A stretch of DNA of 64,000 bases from Erigeron canadensis (taxonomy: Eukaryota; Streptophyta; Magnoliopsida; Asterales; Asteraceae). The notes under the pieces are model-generated. The model saw only the letters and a list, made by a program, of their open reading frames with translations, was not told the DNA's origin and did no database searches. Positions 35,439 to 45,801 of the stretch are shown here, piece after piece. Position numbers and translations under genes: made by a program. The DNA lies in contig NC_057762.1 in the NCBI RefSeq assembly GCF_010389155.1, positions 34,160,055-34,224,054 on the forward strand, in the 5' to 3' direction. Position 1 is the stretch's first letter; each line of letters starts with the position of its first letter.

Positions 35439-35735
35439 TTAGAAAACATTAATGTTGATGTTTTTAATACACTCCATTCCACGTGCAATCATTTTCAAGA
35501 GAATGTTTCCCATGTCTACGCTCATTTTGAGGTGGCATTCCAAGTTTGGATCAAAATAATGCTCACCACACGGGAGTTTCGCTTCCTCAATAGCTAGCTT
35601 GTCATTGATGATTTTTGGTAAACATGGAACCGTCATCGAAGTCATTATTGTGAACCATATGTTTGGAGATGTCAAAACAGTGTGCTCTTCTATGACTCCA
35701 AGTTTATCAAAATGATAGCATTGTTGTTTACTCAT
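35439..35735 (-). CDS. Unrecognised 98-codon ORF, duplicated with the ERF unit
   Basis: A continuous minus-strand frame of 98 residues starting MSKQQCYHFDKLGV. It contains LTSPNIWFTIMTSMTVPCLP, then LPCGEHYFDPNLECHLKMSV and ILLKMIARGMECI. I do not recognise the family. It lies about 390 bases downstream of the ERF type A gene on the same strand, and the same sequence lies at the matching place in unit 2 (42990-43031 plus 44697-44960). There it is split by a 1.67-kb insertion and carries a 4-nt deletion and a short insertion. The unit 1 copy is open; the unit 2 copy is dead. It may be a terminal exon of an unidentified gene or a gene fragment. The first half of such a gene was not found upstream. 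Confidence 0.4.
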   Translation of the reverse strand: MSKQQCYHFDKLGVIEEHTVLTSPNIWFTIMTSMTVPCLPKIINDKLAIEEAKLPCGEHYFDPNLECHLKMSVDMGNILLKMIARGMECIKNININVF

Positions 35736-36122
35736 TTGATAAATTTTTTAGTAAATTCAAAAATTGCAAGCAAGAATGGACATTGTGGCTGCAAAACCTT
35801 ATGTCCTCGTAAATTATTTCTAACATCTCGCTAGTTTGTTTATAATATTTTTGCCCTTAAAAAAATGAGAAAAATATTATTATTTTTTTGTAAATTCAAA
35901 ACTTTATGATGTTTTATTTGTTTAAACACATTTTACGTACTCATACTATAAATATTAGTTTTTCTTCAAAAATTTCTTTTTTAAAAAAATATGAAACACC
36001 CCGAATGAAAGAATCAAAAAATAAATGAATTGTTTTTAAGCTTAAATCTAACCGACTTTTTAAGTTTGGATTGTTATACTCTCAAAATTTGGTTTTCTAA
36101 CTCCGTCACCTTGAACAACCAT

Positions 36123-36506
36123 TTAATCTAGTCGAATATCACGGTAACTCTCTAATGGAAAGTTCGTCTTTGCCTTCTGTCCCCTATAACGAATACTGGC
36201 AATGTCATAAGCTCTCGCGGCCTCTTCCATTGTTTCAAAAGTCCCCAACCACTTTCTCTGTTTCCCCTGAACCATTATCTCGGCAGCCCATTTCCCCGAT
36301 GGTCGTAAACTAACTCCTTTATATTTCTTCTTCGGTTCATCGGTGAACATTTGACAGCCTAAACAGTCTGGAGCCTGTCTTCGACAAATGTTGCACATTA
36401 CGTCTTCCTCTGAAAGGACCAACGGCCCGTTATCAATTGGCCCAACATCGTTTCCGCCTCTTATGACATGGATTAGTGCTGAAACCATGATGGAATCCAA
36501 GTCCAT
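36123..36506 (-). CDS. Divergent AP2/ERF protein, type A (intact)
   Basis: An intact single exon of 127 residues. The N-terminus [15 protein letters not shown] is the group X-like motif, followed by C38-x2-C41-x6-C48-x2-C51 ([18 protein letters not shown]), two residues longer in the loop than in the ERF at 32628. The AP2 domain (about 62-117) reads [20 protein letters not shown], then [22 protein letters not shown] and KTNFP. Compared with a canonical AP2, VRQRPWG is VSLRPSG and EIRDP is EIMVQ, so one arginine, the tryptophan and another arginine that normally touch the GCC box are replaced. There is almost no C-terminal extension. It may bind another site, bind weakly, or act as a competitor; this is inference. 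Its near-twin at 45299 is a pseudogene. Confidence 0.8.
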   Translation of the reverse strand: MDLDSIMVSALIHVIRGGNDVGPIDNGPLVLSEEDVMCNICRRQAPDCLGCQMFTDEPKKKYKGVSLRPSGKWAAEIMVQGKQRKWLGTFETMEEAARAYDIASIRYRGQKAKTNFPLESYRDIRLD

Positions 36507-36567
36507 TAATTTTTCGATGAGAGCTAGGAGTACAAGTTTTTCATGGAAAGGTGAAAATGGTTCTTTT

Positions 36568-36585
36568 GCTCCATTATATAGTATT
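36568..36585 (-). promoter_or_regulatory. TATA box of ERF type A, unit 1
   Basis: Minus strand AATACTATATAATGGAGC, about 70 bases upstream of the ATG at 36506. The matching ACTATATAATGAAGC stands at 45761-45776 in unit 2. Confidence 0.55.
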
Positions 36586-36675
36586 TATCAGCCACAAAGG
36601 AAGGTAAGGCTGAAAAAGCCTTTTGGCTGGATATTTAGTACGACATTCGACATAAACGCTGATTGTATTCAATGA

Positions 36676-38215
36676 CTGATAGTAACAATAAATATGACAG
36701 CACTCCTTGTTATAGTGTCGCAACATGACCCCTTAGTATAACTATCAGTCCCCAAGGTTTCATATAATATCTTATAGATGACATTGGTTTTGTACAATTA
36801 TCCATTTCTAGTCTCCCGCTAGAGTCTAGACCTTAAAATAGTTTCTAATATCATTGATTCATTTCATTATAAACTAAATTAAACTCCATGATAAATATTT
36901 GTTATTGTAAATATATGTTAAAATATATATTGCATTTTTTAAATTCAAAATATAAAACAACAATATTGTAGCCACAATGTATTCGGTGTAAACTACATTA
37001 TTGAAGTCGATTACGCCATAACCGGATATATTTTAATACTAACCAATTTGACTTGTTTTTTTAGTAGTATATAAATCATGCAACCATGTAATAATAAATG
37101 AAATCAAGAAAATATAGTATATAAAATATACTTCATAAATAAATAATCAACATAAGTTATATTTTAACGCATTAAACATAAACTAAAAATGTTAATTTTT
37201 AAAAAAATATATAATTTATTAAATTTGAGTAAGAGATTGGATTATTTAATAACTAATAAGTAAATTAAAATTGTCGGTGTTGATCAAAATATTACATTAA
37301 ATGTCTAGCTAGTGTAACATTCAAACTTTATATATCTTTATATATAAAACTATATATGATCTCTTGTTACCAGATCGAGTTGATGATGACGGCACTGGCG
37401 GAACCACACATAGATAAGAGGTAGGCGGGGCTACAGGTCTGTAAAATTTTTGTAGTATAATTTTACTGAAAACTGATATTTTTTATTAGTGTTACGGGTT
37501 AGATAAATATTGGATACCGGTTAATGTAACTAATTTTAAATTTCTGAAAGATTTTCCAATCAATATAACTTATAAAGATGTATTTGTGTTAATAAATTTG
37601 AAAAACATACTCTAAAAGTGCCAAGAAACTCTCAAACTACCAAAAAAAAGCAAAAATTCTTAATAAAATGCAAAAAACTGTAACAGTCTAAAGGCTAACG
37701 GAAAAAATTTATGTTACGGGTCACGTTCGATCGGTTCTACATTTCAGGTAATTAAGAATCCATAATATTATTGGCTGTCCGATACGTGACCCAAAATTTA
37801 CATTTCATATAAAGGATGGCAATACATTTATAAATGTGAAAGTTGTAGGTCTACAATGGAAGAGAATGAAATTATAGGGGTTATAACTAAACTTGTATAG
37901 TAAAATTCAATCAATTAATTGTTTATGTTGACTAAATCAAACATGCGCGTCCACGTACTACGTTAACTTTCACGTCAGTTTTAGTCGTTAACCACTCACA
38001 ATCAGTGATCACTGATCAGTGATCTGAATCGAAGCAAAGACTCTCAATAGAGTTGATGACTGATTGGTAATTAAAGTCTTTGTATATTAATTAATCAAGA
38101 TTTCCCACACTCAAGTTTGAGGTACGCATATGTACGTTATATATGTCACACGTTCACTTGATTTGTGTTTCGTTTTTGTCTCTCCATGATCTCAAGGTGG
38201 TACTTACATATACCG
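36676..38215. other. AT-rich intergenic, no gene recognised
   Basis: No gene recognised. A (TA)-rich run is near 37330-37350. Confidence 0.3.
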
Positions 38216-38221
38216 AATAAA

Positions 38222-38391
38222 GATCATCTAAAGTTGAAAGCAACTTTGTAGGTGAAGTTGATGATCTTGACATTTGAATTTAAATCAAGGGTTAAGATTT
38301 AAATGCTATTTTTAAATCTTGACCTTTGAATTTAAAAAGGTCAACAATCCCTCAACTTTACCTATAAAGTTACTTTCAACTTTAGAGAATC
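38222..38391. mobile_element. Foldback MITE (TCTAAAGTTGAAAG family), TAAA TSD
   Basis: A 170-bp unit with ends GATCATCTAAAGTTGAAAG and CTTTCAACTTTAGAGAATC as inverted repeats, TAAA on both sides (38218-38221, 38392-38395), and internal inverted AAATTTAAATC/GATTTAAAT-type text. A related fragment with TCTAAAGTTGATCTCAACTT lies near 56172. Confidence 0.6.
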
Positions 38392-39034
38392 TAAATCCAT
38401 ATATACCTACATTCGTTAATTAATTTAATATGATGTCACCGAACAGAATTGAAAAGATAACTAGCTACTCGTATATATTAAACGGCCGGTGGTCAAGGTG
38501 TTTCTATTGATGTAGTGGCCGGTGAGAAATAAGTAATCTCATATTCTCATTATGCATGTATGCACTAATCCGGCCATATGATTTGCATCTGTACGCCTTT
38601 TAGTATTTGGTGATTATGGTGGCAATTATGTGGACGGGCGGCTTAGAGCCGCGGGCAACCAGTCAACTAAACAGGTTCGAGAATGGGCCATTATGGATTT
38701 TTGGCCTGTCAATATACGGAGTAGTAATTAATTCTGGTGGCACAAGTTGTTCCAATAATCAATATACATAACCGTAGTAAAGATTATAATTAGGAGTACG
38801 TATTTATATATAGAAAACAAATGACGAATTGAAACAGAAAAGGAAAACATATAGTTGGCCACTTTTATGAGTTTAATATAGGAAAAATGGTTTAAAAAAC
38901 AAATTTTTGATAGTGATACGCGATATTCAAGTTAATGACGTACATGACAAGAAATATTTATAGTTATCTGTCTAGCTTAATTTAATGGCTTTATATTGCA
39001 TAATGATTAATGTAGCTAGGTTTATATATATATA

Positions 39035-39318
39035 CTAGGTGTTTTACCCATGTGCGGTTATTAAATTTTTTTTTGAAAATAATTTTGACACAAATTCCAT
39101 AAACCCCAAAATACTTTATTAATATTTATATTTGATGAGAATTTATTAAAATATCTTTGCCATAAATAGAATTTTTGGAATTCATTAAATATGTTTAAAT
39201 AAGATAATTATTATAAAAATTTATAAAAATGACACATGGGATAAAAGTTTATGTGTCAATTTTTAAAAATAGCTTTAAATTGAAAGAGGTTTTAAAATAT
39301 TAGGATAACTACTCTTTT
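39035..39318 (-). mobile_element. Short Helitron-like element
   Basis: Minus strand 3' end: ACCGCACATGGGTAAAACAC then CTAG followed by T (39035-39038). The right edge, read on the minus strand, begins ATTAAAAGAGTAGTTATCC, a typical Helitron-like 5' text. About 285 bp, no ORF. Confidence 0.45.
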
Positions 39319-39340
39319 AATATATATATATATATATATA

Positions 39341-39666
39341 GGGGTGAGATATTTTGAGACCACCTCTTATTTTAGGACCAACTAGGACAATTGATTTTTG
39401 TACACCATCATCATCTACTACGATATACAAGATTTTTTTGTAAAAACACTAAGACTTTTCGGCGACGGGCCCACTAGAAAATCATGTGTAAGTCATGTGT
39501 AAGTTAACTTACACATGATTTTTCTGTGAGCACGTCACTGGAAAGTCTTAGTGTTTTTACAAAAAAGTCTTGTATATCGTAGTAGATGATGATGGTGGTG
39601 TGTAAGTTACGAAAATCAATGATCTTTTTTTGGATTTTTTTAGTTGGTCTCAAATTATCTTTCCCC
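39341..39666. mobile_element. Foldback MITE inside a TA microsatellite
   Basis: Ends GGGGTGAGATATTTTGAGAC and GTCTCAAATTATCTTTCCCC are inverted, and (TA)n runs touch both sides. The arms continue inward (AACACTAAGACTTTTC with GAAAGTCTTAGTGTT; ATGTGTAAGTTAAC with TTACACAT), so nearly the whole 326 bp is self-complementary. A shortened relative is at 41351-41570. Confidence 0.7.
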
Positions 39667-39687
39667 TTATATATATATATATATATA

Positions 39688-40077
39688 GGGGGACAATCAA
39701 ATAAGAACAATTTTAAAATAAGAACGGTGAGAATACTTAAAAAACATCATTTTGATGCATTAAAAGTCCATAAAACTAACATAGTGCTTAAATAATTATC
39801 ATTATTTAAGTATTTAACAACACATTGATCCGTCAAAATCAAAAAAATCACGATTTTTGGTGGATGCATTATTTTGAAGAATATGCATCTAAGATGGATG
39901 CACAAAACAAAAATCATGATTTTCTTGATTTTGACAGGCCAATGTGTTGTTATACACTTAAATAATGATAATTAGTTAAGCACTATGTTAGTTTTATGGA
40001 CTTTTAATGCATCAAAATGATGTTTTTTAAGTGTTTTCACCATTCTTATTTTAAGACTGTTCTCACTGTTCAATAAA
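39688..40077. mobile_element. Large foldback MITE
   Basis: Two long arms of about 180 bp are inverted copies: AAAATAAGAACGGTGAGAAT at the left with ATTCTTATTTTAAGACTG-type text at the right, and CATCATTTTGATGCATTAAA with TTTAATGCATCAAAATGATG. It abuts the (TA)n that also borders the preceding foldback element. End sequences and the GGATGCACAAA motif link it to 7532-8504. Confidence 0.75.
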
Positions 40078-40371
40078 TTTATAATTGGGTGACATGTCTA
40101 GTTTATAAGCTTAATTATATAAAGATGTTTTAATCCTGAACATTTCTTATGTCATATCATTACGAACCTCATCTCACTATAGAGGTAGTGCCTAAATCAT
40201 GTCAACTCCTTATGAACCCCCATGATATGAGAATTTAAGTGTCAAGATGAACTGAGAAAAAAACTCAACACGACCTTAGACGAATACCTTTTATAAAGAA
40301 CAACTAACATTATATAAAAAAAAGCATAAAATTAAAATTATAATTTTAAAAATACGTACATATCATACTTA

Positions 40372-40467
40372 GCTTTCTGGCGCTGCTATTGGCATAACAA
40401 CCAATACACCATCGGTTAGCGGCAAATCATCTTCCTCTATCTTGGTACGGATTGGATGCTTCTCTTA
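40372..40467 (-). pseudogene. Short coding-like remnant, product unknown
   Basis: The minus strand is open for 31 codons ending in TAA and reads KHPIRTKIEEDDLPLTDGVL followed by VVMPIAAPES. The composition is GC-richer and more protein-like than its surroundings, and could be a terminal exon of something lost. No start or upstream exon is visible. A small-heat-shock-like C-terminus crossed my mind, but the match is too short to claim. Confidence 0.25.
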
Positions 40468-40755
40468 CACGCTGATAGTTAATTTATTTAAACTTTAATT
40501 ATAAAAAGTCGGGTTCCGCATTAAGCTTACATCACGTTCGACCCATACAAAAATCAATCAAAAATAATTAAACTTTACAATTTTGAATCTAAATAAAAAA
40601 TTTAACCCTTTCAAATTAATACTTTCAAATATAAATAAAAATATATAGAATAAATATAAAATAAAGAACTTTTGAAAATTTAGTGCTTTGAAAAAAAGGA
40701 CATGGAGGCCGAGGTTTTTTCAATTCCCTCTCCTAGCTAGACTGTCCATTCGGAA

Positions 40756-41335
40756 CTATCTATGTTGTTGAACCTTTTTGATGCACATAACATCGTGGAT
40801 TCCGTAAACTTGTTGAGTATTTATAGAATCATCCTCGTTATATATCTCAGGGTAATCCGTCACCCGGAAATTCATCTTTGCGGTCTTCCCTCTATATCGA
40901 ATATTGTTAGCAATGTCATAAGCTCTTGCAGCCTCTTCCTCTGTCTCAAAAGTCCCCAGCCATTTCCACACTTTCCCTGGAGCCATGATCTCAGCCGTCC
41001 ATTTTCCCGCAGGCCGTAAACTAAATCCTCGATACTTTTTTTTGCCATTTTCTTTGGCTGCGTGATGATCTCTAATTCTTTAACCTCTTCATCAGTGAAC
41101 AACTGACATCCCAAACACTCCAGAAATCGCATTCCACATTCGCTACATATTTCTCGTTCTGAAAGCGATAAACTTTCGTCGTCGATAACATTATTAATTA
41201 ATGGATAATGATAGATTTATATGCCTAATAAATATGCCTAAAAGCATGCATATAATCTCGGTTGTTGATGAGAATAGTGGTTTATCTTCCACTTTATTTT
41301 TCTTAGGATGATTATGAATGACTACTTTCCAAGTC
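40756..41335 (-). pseudogene. AP2/ERF pseudogene, type B, unit 1
   Basis: The twin of the intact type B gene at 46402. Still visible: a decayed N-terminus (HPKKNKVEDKPLFSSTTE) followed by a stretch with stops, then [20 protein letters not shown] (C-x2-C-x6-C-x2-C), and in a different frame the AP2 domain [39 protein letters not shown], and a C-terminus ending VYGIHDVMCIKKVQQHR. The frame breaks in an A-rich run near 41041 (one base lost, or two gained, in AAAAAAAG), so the Cys motif and the AP2 domain are no longer joined. A 3-nt insertion doubles an Asn in the domain. It cannot make a full factor. Confidence 0.8.
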
Positions 41336-41350
41336 CATTATATGTTACAT

Positions 41351-41570
41351 AAGTGTTATTTTAGAATCACCTCTTATTTTAGGACCAATTAGGACATGGG
41401 TTTTTTTAGCTTATACAAAACTTTTTTGTACAAACACTAAGACTTTCCGGCGACGGACCCACCGGAAAATCAGGGTGGTGGTCGAAGATGATCATGGTGG
41501 TATAAGTTACAAAAAATACATGTTCTAAAATTGGTCCTAAAATAAATAGTCATAAAATAATTTGCACCAC
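41351..41570. mobile_element. Foldback MITE, relative of 39341-39666
   Basis: ACCTCTTATTTTAGGACCAA at the left pairs with TTGGTCCTAAAATAAATAGT at the right. The centre holds the same AACACTAAGACTTTCCGGCG text as the 39341 element. It lies directly upstream of the type B pseudogene and is absent from the matching place near 47.0 kb, so it inserted after the duplication or was lost in unit 2. Confidence 0.6.
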
Positions 41571-41711
41571 CTTATATATATATATTTTTCTATTTGCGGC
41601 TATGGGATATTTCATGTACATAAACATACCATAAATGTGATAAGCTAACGACAATGATATCTGTTCAAACAAAAAAGAGACTGACAATGATAATGGTTAA
41701 CAGTAATCCAT

Positions 41712-41723
41712 GGACACGTGTCC
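41712..41723. promoter_or_regulatory. G-box palindrome GGACACGTGTCC, unit 1
   Basis: A 12-bp perfect palindrome with a CACGTG core, upstream of the type B ERF pseudogene. The same 12 bases are kept at 47205-47216 upstream of the intact type B gene, within a conserved stretch. It is a likely bZIP/bHLH site; function is inferred. Confidence 0.5.
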
Positions 41724-41833
41724 TTTAGTATTTTATGAATTCACACACATTTATCAAAATATTTTGCAGTACTAGTCCGTGGTTTTTAAGTAAACATAAC
41801 GTATAATTAATTATTTATTATATATGCATTTCG

Positions 41834-42314
41834 TGTTTGAGCCACGTTAGTGTGACTGTCATTGATCATCTATTATTTTTGATATGATACTTGACGATAA
41901 CTAAAATCTCCATGTCTAGTAAATATATAATTGAAATATTTACTCTTAAAAACATATATTATAGAGTTTTTCAATATATGATTGGAATTATGAGAACTAA
42001 TGTTACACACATTAAACACCAGAGGGTTGAATGTGTAAATTCTCTAATTATAAATAGAGAGTCATAAACTCTAATTTAAGGTTAATGAAGAATCACTAAT
42101 CACACATAATACCCTCACTAAATTCGTGTGTGTATTCCTCTTTAATTCGTACATCATGTTCTAGCCGAATTTATTATCACATTATTACTCAATCATCTTG
42201 TTTTGGGAACTCAAAATCAATAGCCATTATGCTTAATGCTTTTACAGGTTGCACAGTAAGATCCGAGATGTTTTATCATTCGAATCGAATCATGTTTAAT
42301 TGTTTATTCCAACA
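41834..42314 (-). mobile_element. Solo LTR, 481 bp, TTTCG TSD
   Basis: Read on the minus strand it starts TGTTGGAATAAACA and ends GTGGCTCAAACA, giving the TG...CA ends of a copia-type LTR. The 5-bp repeat TTTCG flanks it (41829-41833, 42315-42319). The matching flank in unit 2 (near 47340) runs straight through TATGCGTTTCGTTCATCATG without the insertion, so there is an empty-site control. A TATA-like box is near 42050. No internal region remains. Confidence 0.8.
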
Positions 42315-43100
42315 TTTCGTTCATCATGTCTGATGTCTCTACATTAATTTTAGGATTTGGAACTTAATAAGAAATAGAGGAATATACCACGTACAGTTGA
42401 ACGAGTCTTAATCAATTTGGGGTATCTCGTCATCTCATGTCGTTTCAGGTGTTGTTATTTTTGATGTGGTCACTAAAACGGCTCCCAAATTGACTACTTT
42501 GCAAATTCGCAATTAGGTCTGGTTTATTAACAATTATTAACGTGAATTTTTTTTTATGACTTAATTAAGAATCCTTCTCAGCTCCATAAGTTGATTATTC
42601 AAGGAATACATCATCTTGTAATGAAACTCAACATACAAATGGAAACTATATATATATATATACATATATTCATTCTAGTTCCAGTAAACTAATATAAGTA
42701 TTAAAGTTAAACATATAAGATAATTTTTTTTTTCCTTAATTAAGAAAATCTGGAAGGATCTATCTATAGAAGTAAATTTCCAAAAAAAACATATATTGAA
42801 CTAATTAAACTTTATGATTAAGATGTTTTGGAACAAAAAATGAATTAAAAGTTTAATACCTATCAAATTAAAATAACACATTTTCAATAGTTTTTTTTTC
42901 TAAAAAAAAAACTTACATAATATCCATAATAATTTTAATAAAAACATAAAACCAAATTTAATATTACATGAAAGAAAACATTAATGTTGATGTTTTTAAT
43001 ATACTCCATTCCACGTGCAATCATTTTCAAGGGGACCTGCTATATGTACCCCCATATACTAAAGGGACCCCTATAAACCTAATAATCAGTCAATATTTCA

Positions 43101-43562
43101 GTATTTTAGTTTTTCAATACAATTAAATAAACTTTTCATATTTACATGATCAAATTATAAGTACAGGCATTTAATATAGCATATTAACACTAATACATAT
43201 TTATATATAAAGATCAATCAACTTTTACAAATTTTAAAAGCAAATCATCAAACAAAATCTAAGTACAAAGTAAAGGTAAATTGTACAAAATGTCACAGTT
43301 AACCCAAAAGAATTACCACTAACAGCCAACAGTCTTTTAGTTTTCTAATACAATTAAATAAACTTTTCATATCTACATGATCAAATTATAAGTACATGCA
43401 TTTAATATAGCATATTAACACTAATACATATTTATATATAAAGATCAATCAACTTTTACAAATTTCAAAAGCAAATCATCAAACAAAATCTAAGTACAAA
43501 GTAAAGGTAAATTGTACAAAATATCACAGTTAACCCAAAAGAATTACCACTAACAGCCAACA
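43101..43562. repeat. 231-bp tandem duplication
   Basis: Two adjacent copies (43101-43331 and 43332-43562) that differ at only a handful of positions, for example ACAGGCATT against ACATGCATT and AAATTTTAAAAG against AAATTTCAAAAG. A recent duplication inside the 1.67-kb insertion. Confidence 0.85.
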
Positions 43563-43574
43563 TGAATCTACTGC

Positions 43575-43704
43575 CACCACTGTCGTACACAATCTCCGGC
43601 TACCACCGCTGTACACAATCTTCGGCTACCACCGCTGTACACAATCTCCGGCCACCACCGCGGTACACAATCTCCGGTCACCACCGCCATACACAGTCGC
43701 CGGC
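43575..43704. repeat. 26-bp minisatellite, 5 units
   Basis: Five head-to-tail units of the form YACCACCGCTGTACACAATC followed by TYCGGC, period 26. The last units drift (CGCCATACACAGTCGCCGGC). Period 26 is not a multiple of three, which speaks against a coding repeat. Confidence 0.85.
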
Positions 43705-44400
43705 CACGACACATATCTAATCATATTTATCCCACACACAGTTGCATTAAAACCAAACAAAATAATCTATTTCTTAAACAAAAAAATAGATCGGTGTTTT
43801 ATACCATTAATGGCGAAATTATATAAAAAAAAGATACTCGTTGTTAGATTAATATACGGTGGCGAGAACACAGGAGAAGAGGGGTTAGCGGTGGCATGCG
43901 ACGGTAGCCGGAGAAGAGAGACGGTGGTGAGACATTGGAGAGGGGGCGGTTAGGAGAATTTTGTGTGTGTGTGTGTGTTTGATTTAGGTTGGAGAGAAGT
44001 AGAGAAGAAAGAGGTTTGATAAAGTGTAAAATGGGATTACATATGGGGATTAGATCTGTACTCTACATCCGTTAAAAAAAAAGATCTATACTCTCCATAC
44101 TTTATTATTATATTATTTTTGTTTTCCTCCAACATCTTTGAACAACATTTTTAGGATTTGGTCCAATTTCTTTTTCAACCATAGTTTTCATCCTTCTACT
44201 ATTTTTTTCCCCTCAAAACATCACCTTTTAGTGTAGTAGTCTATTATTATTATAGTTAATTTTTACATGCTTTTATTAAATTTGTTTTTTAACGATACCA
44301 TTATTATTATTTAATACTAACGATTTGGTTTTTTTAGATGTCGGATTCTAGTGAATTTGTCATTAATAAGGTAGACTTTTTATTTAAACATTATTTAAGC

Positions 44401-44447
<47 letters not shown>
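44401..44447. repeat. (TTA)n microsatellite
   Basis: About 15 uninterrupted TTA units. Confidence 0.95.
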
Positions 44448-44448
<1 letters not shown>

Positions 44449-45298
44449 TTTTTTGTGAGGTAATAAAAGACATATTTTAATGTCATTATATTTGTTTTTG
44501 TTTTTGAAATTGTGTTATATATTGTGTTAATATAATAAATCAATTAAAAAATGTTTTAGGTAATGATTAGAAAGAGAAATAATTAATAAATGAAGTTTTT
44601 TGAAAAAGATATGTAATGATTAAGAAGATTAAAAAGGAAATTAATGAGATATATAAGTGTCCAAATAGTAAATTGAGGGTTTCTTTAGACACTCCCTTTT
44701 CAAGAAAATGCTTCCTATATCTATGCTCATTTTGAGGTGGCATTCCAAGTTTGGATCAAAATAATGCTTACCACACGGGAGTTTCGCTTCCTCAATAGCT
44801 TGTCATTGATGATTTTTGGTAAACATGGAACCGTCATCGAAGTCATTATTCTGTCTACGTTGTGAACCATATATTTGGAGATGTCAAAACACTATGCTCT
44901 TCTATGACTCCAAATTTATAAAATGTAATATAATTGATAGCATTGTTTTTAACTCGATCATTTGATTGATTTCTAGTAGATTCAAAAATTCCAAGCAAGA
45001 ATGGACATTGTGATTGTAAAACCTTATGTCCCCGTAATACATCTCGCTAGTTTGTTTATAATATTTTTGTCCTTAAAAAATGAGAAAAATATTGTTTTTT
45101 CTTGTGCATTCAAAACTTTATGATGTTTTATTTGTTTAACAACATTTTACGCTCTCATAGTATAAATATTAGATTTTCTATGAGACACCCCGAATGAAAA
45201 AGTAAATAAATCTAACTGACTTTTTAACGTTTTTTAGATTGTTATACTCTCAAAAATTGATTTTCCGACTCCGTCATTGATTGACCTTTAGCAACCAC

Positions 45299-45700
45299 TT
45301 AATCTAGTGGAATATCGCGGTAACTCTCCAATGGAAAGTTCGTCTTTGCCTTGTTTCCCCGATAGCGTATGCTGGCAATGTCATAAGCTCTCGCGGCCTC
45401 TTCCTCTGTTTCAAAAGTCCCCAACCACTGTCTCTGTTTCCCCTGAACCATTATCTCGACACCCCATTTCCCTGACGGTCGTAAACTAACTCCTTTATAT
45501 TTCTTCTTCGGTCTATCTGTGAACATTTGACAGCCTAAACACTCTGGCGGCTGTCTTCAACAAATGTTGCACATTACGTCTTCCTCCGGAAGGCATAACT
45601 GACTGGTATGCTCTTCAATCGTGGTATCACTTTGCCCGACATCGTTTCCGCCTCTTTTGACATGAACTAGTGTGGAAACTATGATGGAATCCTCATCCAT
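45299..45700 (-). pseudogene. AP2/ERF pseudogene, type A, unit 2
   Basis: The near-twin of the intact gene at 36123. From ATG 45700 the frame runs DEDSIIVSTLVHVKRGGND, a slightly longer acidic linker, then VMCNIC and an in-frame TGA at codon 48 (bases 45557-45559). The sister gene has CGA (Arg) there, so a single C-to-T change killed the frame. Downstream the frame is otherwise intact to the TAA at 45299: [65 protein letters not shown]. Starting at a downstream Met (MFTDRPKKKYKG) would still give 75 residues with the whole AP2 domain, so a short product cannot be excluded. Confidence 0.8.
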
Positions 45701-45801
45701 TTTTTTTAATTCTAATGAGAGCGATATAAAGGTTTTTCATGGGAAGGTGAAAATGGTTTTTTTGCTTCATTATATAGTTTTGGTTACCCCAAGTATAAAG
45801 A

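Larger units (their letters stand above)
35213..42735. repeat. Tandem segmental duplication, unit 1 (ERF A + ERF B)
   Basis: The unit starts AAATCTGGAAGTATCTATCT and ends with TTAAACATATAAGATAATTT. It is matched in order by 42745-47590: the ORF at 35439, ERF type A at 36.1 kb, ERF type B at 40.8 kb, then the flank with GGACACGTGTCC, TACCACGTACAGTTGAA and GACTACTTTGCAAATTCGCA. Unit 1 is longer because of mobile DNA between A and B (38.2-40.1 kb) and a solo LTR in the flank. Confidence 0.75.
43032..44696. mobile_element. 1.67-kb TIR insertion within unit 2
   Basis: Unit 1 gives the empty site (CATTTTCAAGAGAATG). Here TTTTCAAG is doubled (43024-43031 and 44697-44704) around a 1665-bp insert starting GGGACCTGCTATATGTACCC and ending GGGTTTCTTTAGACACTCCC, imperfect inverted ends. 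An 8-bp TSD suits hAT; 9 bp with one mismatch would suit a Mutator-like element. The cargo is a 231-bp tandem duplication, a 26-bp minisatellite and a long TTA array. No transposase frame. Confidence 0.65.

Noticed and set aside
40756..41132. Two overlapping ERF-like ORFs as separate genes
   Set aside because: They are the two halves of one type B ERF separated by a frameshift in an A run, as comparison with the intact gene at 46402 shows.
43575..43704. CRISPR-like array of short regular repeats
   Set aside because: The 26-bp units are directly adjacent without spacers and drift gradually: a minisatellite in a plant nuclear genome.
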